Translations under genes and position numbers: made by a program | Shown here: positions 35,672-45,474 of the stretch, one piece after another | Layout: every line of letters begins with the position of its first letter | Numbering within the stretch: position 1 is the first letter of the stretch | Notes under the pieces: generated by a model | Told to the model about the DNA's origin: nothing | Databases searched by the model: none | What the model saw: only the letters and a program-made list of their open reading frames with translations | NCBI RefSeq assembly: GCF_015624485.1 | Contig: NZ_CP061378.1 | Coordinates: 3,162,001-3,226,000 of the forward strand | Reading direction: 5' to 3' | DNA: 64,000 nt | Source of the DNA: Bradyrhizobium genosp. L | Lineage (GTDB): Bacteria > Pseudomonadota > Alphaproteobacteria > Rhizobiales > Xanthobacteraceae

Positions 35672-36607
35672 TCACTTGCTGCTGTTGTTGCGGCTGTCCG
35701 CGATTTCGATGGTTTTCAACCTGGCTGCGCGTTCGAGGTGACGACGCAGCAGCTGCGCCGCAGTCGCGCGCGCGCCGGCCTCGAGCCGGTCGAGGATCGC
35801 AAGATGCTCGCGGCAGTTCACCACCACGCGCTCATAGCCGAACACCCAGTCGTAATTGGCGAAGCGGCGCAGCCGGTTCTGCTGCTGGACCGCGACCAGC
35901 AGGAAGCGATTGCCGGACGCCGCCGCCAGTCCTTCGTGGAAAGCGGCATTCATTTCGTAGAGCGCGACGCTCGCCGTCTCCTTCCACGGCTCGCGCAACG
36001 TCGTCTCGTGGCGCCGGCGCATGTCGGCAGCCCAGGCGGGGTCGAGCTTGAAGTCCGGCTCCAGCAGGCCGGCGGGCTCGATCAGGATCCGGTAGCGGTA
36101 GCTTTCCGCGCGCGCCTCGACGTCCGCGATGATCGGCTGGAAGCGCCAGCCGTGGCCCGGCTTGCGCTGCACCGCCGCGACCTCTTCGAGCTTGGTCAGC
36201 ACGCGCTGCACCACGGGCCGGGTCGCGTCGTAACGCTGCATCAGGTCGCGCTCGGAAACGTCGACGGGGAGGCGGCCGCCGCGCCGGTCGCGCGCGATCG
36301 CGACGAACAGGCGGTCGGTATCCGCGGGTGCAGGCTTGCCCTGCGTCGTCGGCACGGAGGGAACCGCATCGGTGACGAAATAGCCGCGGCTGTCGCCGGC
36401 GCGAACCATGCGGCGGCGTGCCAATAATTTCAGCGCCGCGCGCACCGGCGTGCGCGAGACCTGCAGCCGTTCCGCCAGCGCCACTTCCGCAAGTCGCGTG
36501 CCGGGCGCGAGTTTTTCCGCCCGGATCAGCTCCAGGATGCCCGCGGACAGTTCGCGCTGCAGCCGGCTCGGGGCTGCCTTCGGCGTGGCTGAAGATTTTT
36601 GTTTCAT
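35672..36607 (-). CDS. GntR/FCD-like regulator with two winged-helix regions
   Basis: The protein has 311 residues. Residues about 15-80 are a GntR winged helix (LAEVALAERLQVSRTPVRAAL, then GDSRGYFV). Residues about 100-160 look like a second, degenerate winged helix (DRLFVAIARDRRGG, YDATRPVVQRVLTKLEEVAA, GHGWRF). The rest is a helical FCD-type ligand domain with FHEGLAAASGNRFL and REHLAILDRLEAG. A metabolite-responsive regulator of the flanking aminotransferase and transport genes is likely. It is divergent from the C45 hydrolase gene with an 80-bp gap. Confidence 0.82.
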   Translation of the reverse strand: MKQKSSATPKAAPSRLQRELSAGILELIRAEKLAPGTRLAEVALAERLQVSRTPVRAALKLLARRRMVRAGDSRGYFVTDAVPSVPTTQGKPAPADTDRLFVAIARDRRGGRLPVDVSERDLMQRYDATRPVVQRVLTKLEEVAAVQRKPGHGWRFQPIIADVEARAESYRYRILIEPAGLLEPDFKLDPAWAADMRRRHETTLREPWKETASVALYEMNAAFHEGLAAASGNRFLLVAVQQQNRLRRFANYDWVFGYERVVVNCREHLAILDRLEAGARATAAQLLRRHLERAARLKTIEIADSRNNSSK

Positions 36608-36687
36608 GTCACTACAAAATACATTAGCCTTCGAGCGAATGCAAAAGGAACTTGGCGCAAACGACGCTGCTGCAGAGGACGTTGGTA

Positions 36688-37848
36688 ATGGTCGAGCCGT
36701 TTCCCCTGATCGAAATCTCCGGTCCGCCGCGTGAGCGCGGCAAGCAGTACGGCCAGAAGGCCGCCGATCGCATCCGCAAGGGCACTTCGCATTATTTCGC
36801 GCAGCTCAAGGAGCTGTCGCTCGACGCCGCAGGGGTCGCCGAGCTGGTGCGCGATTATCTTCCCGTCATCGAAGCGTTCGAGCCGACCTACATCGAGGAG
36901 ATGCACGGCATTGCCGACGGCGCCGGCGTTCCGTTCGAGGATATCGTGCTGCTCAATGCCCGCACCGAGATCCTCAAGCTCGCCGAGCCTTCGGTCCGGG
37001 CGCGGCTGAAGACGCCGGATGAGCCGGACGGCTGCACCGGTCTCGTCGTCTTGCCGCAGGCCAGTGCATCGGGACGGCTGATCCACGCCCAGAACTGGGA
37101 CTGGAAGCGCGAATGCGCCGAGACCGCCGTGGTGCTGAAAGTGCGGCGCGACGACGGCCCCGATCTCATGACCTTCACCGAAGCCGGCGCGCTCGGCCGC
37201 TGCGGCTTCAATGCGATCGGGACGGCGATCACCGCGAATTATCTGCAATGCGACCGCGACTATCGTCAGGTCGGCGTGCCGCTGGCGCTGATCCGGCGCA
37301 AGGTGCTGGAGTGCGAGAACGTCGCGCTGGCGATGCGTACGGTCTATTGCACCAGCAAGTCCGCGGCCAACAACATGATCGTCAGCCATCGCGATGGCGT
37401 TGCGATCGATTTCGAATGCGCGCCCGACGAGACCTTCCAGGTGCATCCGAACCAGGGGCTTCTGGTGCACGCCAACCATTTCGTCAGCCCGGTGGCGCTC
37501 GGCAAGCTCAAGGATACCGGAATTGCCAGCACGCCTGACAGCCTTTACCGCGACATTCGCGTGCGCGACCTTTTGCAGCCGCATCTCGGCGCCATCGGTT
37601 TCGACACGGTGAAGACGGCGCTGTTCGACGACTTCGCCTATCCGTGGTCGGTTTGCCGCCCGCCGCGCAAGAATCTCAGCAACAATCTCAGCGCCACCGT
37701 GGCGATGATCCTGATGGAGCCGGCCAGCGGGCTGATGGAGGTGGCGCCGCTGCCGGCGCTGAATCGGCAGTTCACCAGCTATCGGCTCGAGGTGGCGGCG
37801 AGCGCGAAGAACGAGCTCGCACAGGCCGCGATGGCGAGGGCGTCCTGA
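36688..37848 (+). CDS. C45-family acyltransferase/amidohydrolase (Ntn hydrolase)
   Basis: The protein has 386 residues, resembling the acyl-CoA:6-aminopenicillanate acyltransferase (peptidase C45) family. Candidate nucleophile Cys116 lies in PDGCTGLVVLP. After it come IHAQNWDWKRECAETAVVL, FTEAGALGRCGFNAIG and SNNLSATVAMILMEPASG. These self-cleaving enzymes hydrolyse or transfer acyl groups on amides. No signal peptide is seen. It is first in the ABC importer operon, overlapping the binding-protein start by one base, so its substrate is probably the imported compound. ATG 36688 was chosen over TTG 36652 because AGAGGA precedes it. Confidence 0.85.
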   Translation: MVEPFPLIEISGPPRERGKQYGQKAADRIRKGTSHYFAQLKELSLDAAGVAELVRDYLPVIEAFEPTYIEEMHGIADGAGVPFEDIVLLNARTEILKLAEPSVRARLKTPDEPDGCTGLVVLPQASASGRLIHAQNWDWKRECAETAVVLKVRRDDGPDLMTFTEAGALGRCGFNAIGTAITANYLQCDRDYRQVGVPLALIRRKVLECENVALAMRTVYCTSKSAANNMIVSHRDGVAIDFECAPDETFQVHPNQGLLVHANHFVSPVALGKLKDTGIASTPDSLYRDIRVRDLLQPHLGAIGFDTVKTALFDDFAYPWSVCRPPRKNLSNNLSATVAMILMEPASGLMEVAPLPALNRQFTSYRLEVAASAKNELAQAAMARAS

Positions 37849-39410
37849 TGCAGGCGCGTCGGCCATCACGCGCGCTGATGGTCGGCCTGTTGGCGCTGGC
37901 GATGCTCGCGCCGCTGCGCGCCGGCGCCGAGACGCTGCTGCGGACGCGGCTCAACGCCGACATCCGCTCCACCGATCCCGGCACCAACCGCGACGCCAAC
38001 ACCGACGGCGTGGTGGCGCATATCGTCGAGGGGCTGGTCGCGTTCCGCGACGATACCTCGATCGGGCCGATGCTGGCGGACAGCTGGGATATCGCGAACG
38101 ACGGCAAGACTTACACGTTCCATCTGCGCCAGGGCGTCAAATTCCACAACGGCGCCGAGATGACGTCCGATGATGTGGTGTGGTCGCTGAAGCGCTGGCT
38201 CGATCCGGCGACGCAGTGGCGCTGCCTGTCCGAGTTCGGTCCGAACGGCATCGTCCGGATCGAGAAGATCGAGGCGCCGGATCCGCACACAGTGGCCATC
38301 ACGCTCGACCAGCCGACCGCGCTGTTCCTGTCGACACTGGCGCGACCGGATTGCGGGCAGACCGCCATCATCCATCGCGACTCCGTCGGCGCCGATGGCA
38401 AGTGGATCGCGCCTATTGGCACAGGCCCGTTCAAGCTCGGCGAATGGAAGCGCGGCCAGTACATCGATCTGGTGCGCTTCGACGGCTACGCCGCGCGCAG
38501 CGAGCCGCGCAGCGGCCTGACCGGCGCCAAGCTCGCCGAGGTCGACCGTGTCAGGTACAACATCATCCCGGACTCTTCGGCAGCCAAGGCAGGGTTGCTG
38601 TCGGGCTCGCTCGATGCGATCAGCAATCTCTCGATTCCCGATCTCGAGGACCTCAAGACCCGCACCGACGTGCAGCTCAGCGTCACGCCGGCGCTCGGCC
38701 TCACCGCGATCCTGTTCCAGACCCGCGATCCCCTTTTGAAGGACGTCCGCATCCGCCGCGCCATCGCGCTGTCGCTCGACACCCCGCAGATCGTCGATGC
38801 CGTCATGGCCGGCACCGCGCGGGCGAACAATTCGGCGTTGCCGATCGGAAGCCCGTTCTACGGCGAGGTAGAGGCGCACGGCTACGCGCAGAACATCGCG
38901 GAGGCCAAGAAGCTGCTGGCGCAGGCCGGCTATCACGGCCAGCCGATCAGGATGATCGCCAACAAGCGCTACAGTTATGTGTTCGATGCGGCGGTGCTGG
39001 TGCAGGCGATGGCCCAGGCGGTCGGCATCAATATCGAGCTCGAGGTGCTCGACTGGGCCGCCCAGCTCGATCGCTACAACCGCGGCGACTACCAGTCGAT
39101 GGCGTTCACTTACTCGGCGCGGCTCGATCCCTCGCTGTCTTTCGAGATGCTGGCCGGGCCGAAGGCGACCCAGCCGCGCAAGGTGTGGGACAATCCGCAG
39201 GCGCTGCAACTGTTGCAGCAATCGATGATGATCGACGACAAGGCTAAACGCCAGGCGCTGTTCGACGAGCTGCACCGCCGCTTCATCGACGACGTGCCGA
39301 TGGTCGTGCTGTTCAACGGCTCGGAGATCGCCGCACTCCGTAACAACGTCAAGGGCTACGCCGGCTGGCTGTTCGCGCAGCCGCGCTTCTGGGGCGTGAG
39401 CATCCAGTAG
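37848..39410 (+). CDS. Peptide/nickel-type ABC transporter substrate-binding protein
   Basis: The protein has 520 residues of the SBP_bac_5 family. A signal peptide ends near residue 27 (APLRAGAE). Typical motifs are LNADIRSTDPGTNRD, FHLRQGVKFHNGAEMTSDDV and YNIIPDSSAAKAGLLSGSLD. It should bind oligopeptides, glutathione-like or amide compounds in the periplasm for the importer encoded next. The start TGATG overlaps the hydrolase stop. Confidence 0.9.
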   Translation: MQARRPSRALMVGLLALAMLAPLRAGAETLLRTRLNADIRSTDPGTNRDANTDGVVAHIVEGLVAFRDDTSIGPMLADSWDIANDGKTYTFHLRQGVKFHNGAEMTSDDVVWSLKRWLDPATQWRCLSEFGPNGIVRIEKIEAPDPHTVAITLDQPTALFLSTLARPDCGQTAIIHRDSVGADGKWIAPIGTGPFKLGEWKRGQYIDLVRFDGYAARSEPRSGLTGAKLAEVDRVRYNIIPDSSAAKAGLLSGSLDAISNLSIPDLEDLKTRTDVQLSVTPALGLTAILFQTRDPLLKDVRIRRAIALSLDTPQIVDAVMAGTARANNSALPIGSPFYGEVEAHGYAQNIAEAKKLLAQAGYHGQPIRMIANKRYSYVFDAAVLVQAMAQAVGINIELEVLDWAAQLDRYNRGDYQSMAFTYSARLDPSLSFEMLAGPKATQPRKVWDNPQALQLLQQSMMIDDKAKRQALFDELHRRFIDDVPMVVLFNGSEIAALRNNVKGYAGWLFAQPRFWGVSIQ

Positions 39411-39425
39411 GGAGGGACCGCGGCG

Positions 39426-40370
39426 ATGCTGGGCTATCTCGCCCGACGGCTCATGATGACGATCCCGACGCTGCTGCTGGTGGCGGTCGCGGTGTTCGTG
39501 CTGGTGCGGCTGATCCCCGGCGACCCCGTCCAGGTGATGCTCGGCGACAACGCCGACGCCGCGCAGGCCGCGGCGCTCCGCGCGCAGCTCGGGCTTGACC
39601 AGCCGATGCCGCTGCAATTCCTGTACTGGCTCGGCAGTGTCGCGACCGGCGATTTCGGCCACTCCATCACCAACAATCTGCCGGTGCTGCCCTTGATCCT
39701 GGAGCGCTTCCAGGTCTCGGCCGTCATCGTGCTGGTGGCGGTCGGGCTCGCGGCCTGCATCGCCGTCGTGGCCGGGTTGATCGCGGCCTGGAAGCAGAAC
39801 AGCGCGATCGATCTCGGCATCGTCGGCGGCGCCACGCTCCTGCTGTCGATTCCAAGCTTCTGGCTCGGGCTGCTGCTGCTCCTGCTGTTCGGGCTGAAGC
39901 TGAAATGGCTGCCGGTGATCGGCTACGTGCCGTTCTCCGAGAATTTCTGGCAGGCATCGACCTTCATGCTGCTGCCGATCGCAACCCTGACCATCGTCGA
40001 GATCGGCGTGCTGACCCGGATGGCGCGTGCCGCGTCGATCGAGGTGCTGCGGCTGGAATATGTCACGCATGCGCGCGCCAAGGGCGTGCCGGAATGGCTG
40101 GTGCTCGGCCGCCACGTGCTGCCGAACGCGTTCGCGCCGACCTGGACGCTGATCGGCCTCGTGCTCGGGCATCTCTTGGGTGGGATTGCCGTGATCGAGA
40201 CCGTGTTCACGCTGCCGGGCCTCGGCCGTCTGCTGGTCGATTCGATCTTCGCGCGCGACTATCCGGTGGTGCAGGGCTGCCTGCTGTTCACCGCGGTGAT
40301 CTACGTCGTCGTCAATCTGATGGTCGATCTCTGTTATCCTTTGTTCGACCCGAGGGTGGCCGTCGCATGA
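39426..40370 (+). CDS. ABC transporter permease, DppB/OppB type
   Basis: The protein has 314 residues and about six membrane segments. It starts MLGYLARRLMMTIPTLLLV, with the RLIPGDPVQVMLGDN periplasmic region typical of DppB. The EAA-like cytoplasmic loop reads YVTHARAKGVPEWLVLGRHV. It forms the inner-membrane channel with the next permease. It follows the binding-protein gene by 15 bp and overlaps the next start (ATGA). Confidence 0.92.
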   Translation: MLGYLARRLMMTIPTLLLVAVAVFVLVRLIPGDPVQVMLGDNADAAQAAALRAQLGLDQPMPLQFLYWLGSVATGDFGHSITNNLPVLPLILERFQVSAVIVLVAVGLAACIAVVAGLIAAWKQNSAIDLGIVGGATLLLSIPSFWLGLLLLLLFGLKLKWLPVIGYVPFSENFWQASTFMLLPIATLTIVEIGVLTRMARAASIEVLRLEYVTHARAKGVPEWLVLGRHVLPNAFAPTWTLIGLVLGHLLGGIAVIETVFTLPGLGRLLVDSIFARDYPVVQGCLLFTAVIYVVVNLMVDLCYPLFDPRVAVA

Positions 40371-41175
40371 GGGCCCGCGCCAACACCGTCATCGGCGGCA
40401 CGCTGATTGCGCTCGTGCTGGGCATGGCTGTCACAGCGGTGTTCTGGACACCATTCGATCCGCTGCGCATCAATCTGAAGGCGCGATTGCAGGCGCCGTC
40501 GGCGCTGCATTGGCTCGGTACCGACGAGTTCGGCCGCGACGTGTTGAGCCGGCTTATGGCGGGCGCGGCCGCGAGCGTCGTGGTGGCGCTCGCGACCGTG
40601 CTGATCGCGGTCTTGATCGGCGTGCTGGTCGGCGGCGTCGCCGGCTATCTTCGCGGCTGGACCGACCGCGTCATCATGGCGGTCAATGACGCGCTCCTGG
40701 CTTTTCCCGGCATCCTGCTGGCGCTGGCGGTGATGATCGTGATCGGCGCCAACAAGTCCAGCCTCGTGCTGGCGCTCGGGCTCGCCTACATCCCCTCGGT
40801 CGCGCGCGTGGTGCGTGGCACCGTGCTGTCGATCCGCGAGCGGGAATATATCGAGGCCTCGCGGGTGATCGGCAACTCCGAGTTCTATTCGATGGTCCGC
40901 CATGTGTTGCCGAATGCGGTAGCGCCGGTCGCAGTCCTCGCCACCAGCATGTTCGGCTGGGTGCTGCTCGCCGAGAGCGCGCTGAGCTTCCTCGGCCTCG
41001 GCGTGCCGCCGCCGGCGCCGACCTGGGGCAACATGCTGGCCGCAAGCCGTCCCTACATGGAGACCGCGGCCTGGCTCAGCATCGCGCCGGGACTTTGTAT
41101 CGCGCTGGCCTTGCTCGGCATCAATCTGCTCGGCGATTCCCTGCGCGACCGCCTCGATCCCAGGATGGCGCACGG

Positions 41176-41179
<4 letters not shown>
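40367..41179 (+). CDS. ABC transporter permease, DppC/OppC type
   Basis: The protein has 270 residues and about six membrane segments. It has HWLGTDEFGRDVLSRLMAGA, the DppC signature, and the cytoplasmic loop YIEASRVIGNSEFYSMVRHV. It partners with the DppB-type permease. The start at 40367 overlaps the preceding stop and the stop overlaps the ATPase start, showing translational coupling across the operon. Confidence 0.92.
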
Positions 41180-42789
<1,610 letters not shown>

Positions 42790-42908
42790 CGCGATGTCAA
42801 GGGGCGGAACTTGCGCCTCCGCCATAGTGCGCGAGCACGCGGCCTGCTAGCCTTGCTCCCTCAATAACACAATGCGCCGCAGCAGACGGCGTTTCCGGGG
42901 AGGCCTCA

Positions 42909-44645
42909 ATGCAAAAGCCAAATATGGGCGCGCGGTGGATTGCCGCCACGCTTGTCTCGATCGGCGTCACGACCTTTGCACCTGGCCACGCGGCATCGGT
43001 TGCGCCGGTCGCTGCCGAAAACGGCATGGTGGTGGCGGCGCAGCACCTTGCCACGCAGGTCGGCGTCGAGGTGCTGAAGCGCGGCGGCAACGCCGTCGAT
43101 GCGGCGGCTGCGGTCGGCTATGCGCTCGCCGTGGTCTATCCGGCGGCCGGCAATCTCGGCGGCGGCGGCTTCATGACCATCGAGCTCGCCGACGGCCGCA
43201 AGACCTTCCTCGATTTCCGCGAGATGGCGCCGAAGGGCGCCACCGCCAACATGTATCTCGACAAGGACGGCAACGTCATCAAGGGTCTGTCGACCAAGGG
43301 CCATCTCGCGGTCGGCGTACCCGGTTCGGTCGCAGGCCTGGAATATGCGCGCGAAAAATACGGCACCATGAAGCGCGCGGACGTGATCGCACCGGCGCTG
43401 CAACTCGCCGAGGATGGCTTCGTGCTGGACCAGGGCGACATCACGATGCTGCTGACGACGACCGATGATTTCCGCGAGGATCCGGCCTCGGCCGCGATCT
43501 TCCTCAACAACGGCAAGCCGTACCAGGTCGGCGAAAAGCTGGTGCAGCACGAGCTCGCCGAAACGCTGCGAGAGATCTCGAAGCGCGGCACCGACGGCTT
43601 CTACAAGGGTTGGGTGGGAGCCGCGATCGTGGCCTCGAGCCAGGCCGGCAAAGGCTTGCTGACGCAGGAGGACCTCGACAGTTACAAGGTGCGCGAGCTG
43701 GCGCCGGTCGAATGCGACTACCGCGGCTATCACGTGATCTCGGCGCCGCCGCCGAGCTCGGGCGGCGTGGTGATCTGCGAGATCCTCAACATTCTGGAGG
43801 GCTACCCGCTCAAGGAGCTCGGCTACCACTCCGCGCAGGCCACGCATTACCAGATCGAGGCGATGCGGCACGCCTATGTCGATCGCAACAGCTATCTCGG
43901 CGATCCCGACTTCGTGAAGAACCCGCTCGACCGTCTGCTCGACAAGAAATACGCCGAGAAGATCCGCGCCGTGATCGACCCCAACAAGGCCGGCGTGTCC
44001 AAGGATATCAAGCCGGGCGTGGCGCCGCATGAAGGCAGCAACACCACGCATTTCTCGATCGCCGACAAGGACGGCAATGCGGTGTCGGTGACCTACACGC
44101 TGAACGACTGGTTCGGTGCCAAGGTGACCGCGGCCAAGACCGGCGTGCTCCTGAACGACGAGATGGACGATTTCACCGCCAAGGTCGGCGTGCCGAACCT
44201 CTATGGCCTGGTGCAGGGCGAGGCCAATTCGATTGCACCCGGCAAGCGCCCGCTGTCCTCGATGAGCCCGACCATCGTGACCAAGGACGGCAAGACGGTG
44301 ATGGTGGTGGGCACGCCCGGCGGCAGCCGCATCATCACGGCCGTGCTGCTGACCATGATCAACGCCATCGACTACGGCATGAACGCGCAGGAGGCCGTCG
44401 ATATGCCGCGCTTCCACCAGCAATGGCTGCCGGACCTCACCAATGTCGAGGATTACGCGCTGTCGCCGGACACGAGGAAGATACTGGAAGGGATGGGCCA
44501 AAAGTTCGGTCCGCCGCAGCCGGCCAATCATTTGGCGGTCATCATCATCGGCGCGCCATCGCTTGACGGCAAGCCGGTCGGTAACAATCGCTTCTACGGG
44601 GCGAACGATCCGCGGCGCGGCTCGGGGCTGGCTGCGGGATACTGA
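42909..44645 (+). CDS. ggt: Gamma-glutamyltransferase
   Basis: The protein has 578 residues. A signal peptide ends near residue 28 (PGHAAS). The large-subunit region has AAQHLATQVGVEVLKRGGNA and NLGGGGFMTIEL. The self-cleavage site is before Thr379 in GSNTTHFSIADKDGNAVSVT, and RPLSSMSPTIV and GTPGGSRIIT follow. It cleaves or transfers gamma-glutamyl groups of glutathione and related peptides in the periplasm. GGGGAGG precedes the start. It stands 119 bp after the peptide importer, and a joint role in peptide or glutathione scavenging is plausible. Confidence 0.93.
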   Translation: MQKPNMGARWIAATLVSIGVTTFAPGHAASVAPVAAENGMVVAAQHLATQVGVEVLKRGGNAVDAAAAVGYALAVVYPAAGNLGGGGFMTIELADGRKTFLDFREMAPKGATANMYLDKDGNVIKGLSTKGHLAVGVPGSVAGLEYAREKYGTMKRADVIAPALQLAEDGFVLDQGDITMLLTTTDDFREDPASAAIFLNNGKPYQVGEKLVQHELAETLREISKRGTDGFYKGWVGAAIVASSQAGKGLLTQEDLDSYKVRELAPVECDYRGYHVISAPPPSSGGVVICEILNILEGYPLKELGYHSAQATHYQIEAMRHAYVDRNSYLGDPDFVKNPLDRLLDKKYAEKIRAVIDPNKAGVSKDIKPGVAPHEGSNTTHFSIADKDGNAVSVTYTLNDWFGAKVTAAKTGVLLNDEMDDFTAKVGVPNLYGLVQGEANSIAPGKRPLSSMSPTIVTKDGKTVMVVGTPGGSRIITAVLLTMINAIDYGMNAQEAVDMPRFHQQWLPDLTNVEDYALSPDTRKILEGMGQKFGPPQPANHLAVIIIGAPSLDGKPVGNNRFYGANDPRRGSGLAAGY

Positions 44646-44657
44646 GCGACGGCCGCC

Positions 44658-45086
44658 TCAGGCGACGGCGGCTGACCCGCCGTGATCCGGCTCGACCGCC
44701 AGCAGCAGCCGCCGGCGTATCGCGTCCTCGACCAGTGCGAGGCTTTGCCTGGCATCGCGCGCGTCGGCTTCGGCGGCCTGGGCGCGGAATTCGATCGCCT
44801 CGATCTGCTCCTGCTGGGTCTCGATGCGCTGCCGGGCTTCTTCAAGGGCGCGCGATGCGTCGCGGAGCTTGCGCTCGGTGGCGGCGATGATGTCCATCTG
44901 CGCCCGCTCGGCGGCCTCGGCGCGAGCCTCGCTGGCGCGGGCCCGGTCCTCGATGCCGCGGAACAGTTCCGCCGCCTGATAGACCATATCGAGCGCCTGA
45001 GCCCCGGTGTTGGGAGCAGGGACTTGCGGAAATCCGAGGATATTCTCGGTGGTGGCAAAGGGCCGTCTGAAACCGCGCAGTGGCAT
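44658..45086 (-). CDS. Coiled-coil hypothetical protein
   Basis: The product has 142 residues. The N-terminus (MPLRGFRRPFATTENILGF) is followed by a continuous helix from about 35 to 125, rich in Ala, Glu, Arg and Gln in heptads. No membrane segment or signal peptide is seen. I do not recognise a named family. It is convergent with ggt, 12 bp apart. A structural or partner-binding role is possible but unproven. Confidence 0.65.
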   Translation of the reverse strand: MPLRGFRRPFATTENILGFPQVPAPNTGAQALDMVYQAAELFRGIEDRARASEARAEAAERAQMDIIAATERKLRDASRALEEARQRIETQQEQIEAIEFRAQAAEADARDARQSLALVEDAIRRRLLLAVEPDHGGSAAVA

Positions 45087-45474
45087 AGGGTTTGGCCTGT
45101 CGCGAGTCGTTTAAATACCAACAACTTGCGGTGGTTATAGTTAATCAGCAGTTAATTGTGCTATCCACTCAAGGCTTTCCACCGAATTCCGATAGTGATT
45201 GTGCAGGTTTACGTGCATAGCGGAGGCGCGCCGGTAGCATGGTCCGTCGGCGCGGTCGGCGAGGCGATTCGACCGCGCGCAGGCCCGGACTGTCGGAACC
45301 CGGCTGATTTGGCGGCGGCCGCCACCGCCCTCTATGGCATTAGTTTGACGTCGCGACTCCTTTAATTCTCGCCCGCCGAATTGCGGGCGCGGGGAGCGAC
45401 CGATATACCCACGACCCTATGTGGCAGCGCAGCGGGCTCAGAATGAACCACGTATTCGCCACCGGACTTGGTCG
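45087..45474. other. 388-bp divergent intergenic region
   Basis: This lies between the coiled-coil gene and the PBP1A gene. An AT-rich patch (TTATAGTTAATCAGCAGTTA around 45136-45155) may hold promoter elements for one or both genes. No ORF with a plausible start or composition is present. Confidence 0.35.
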
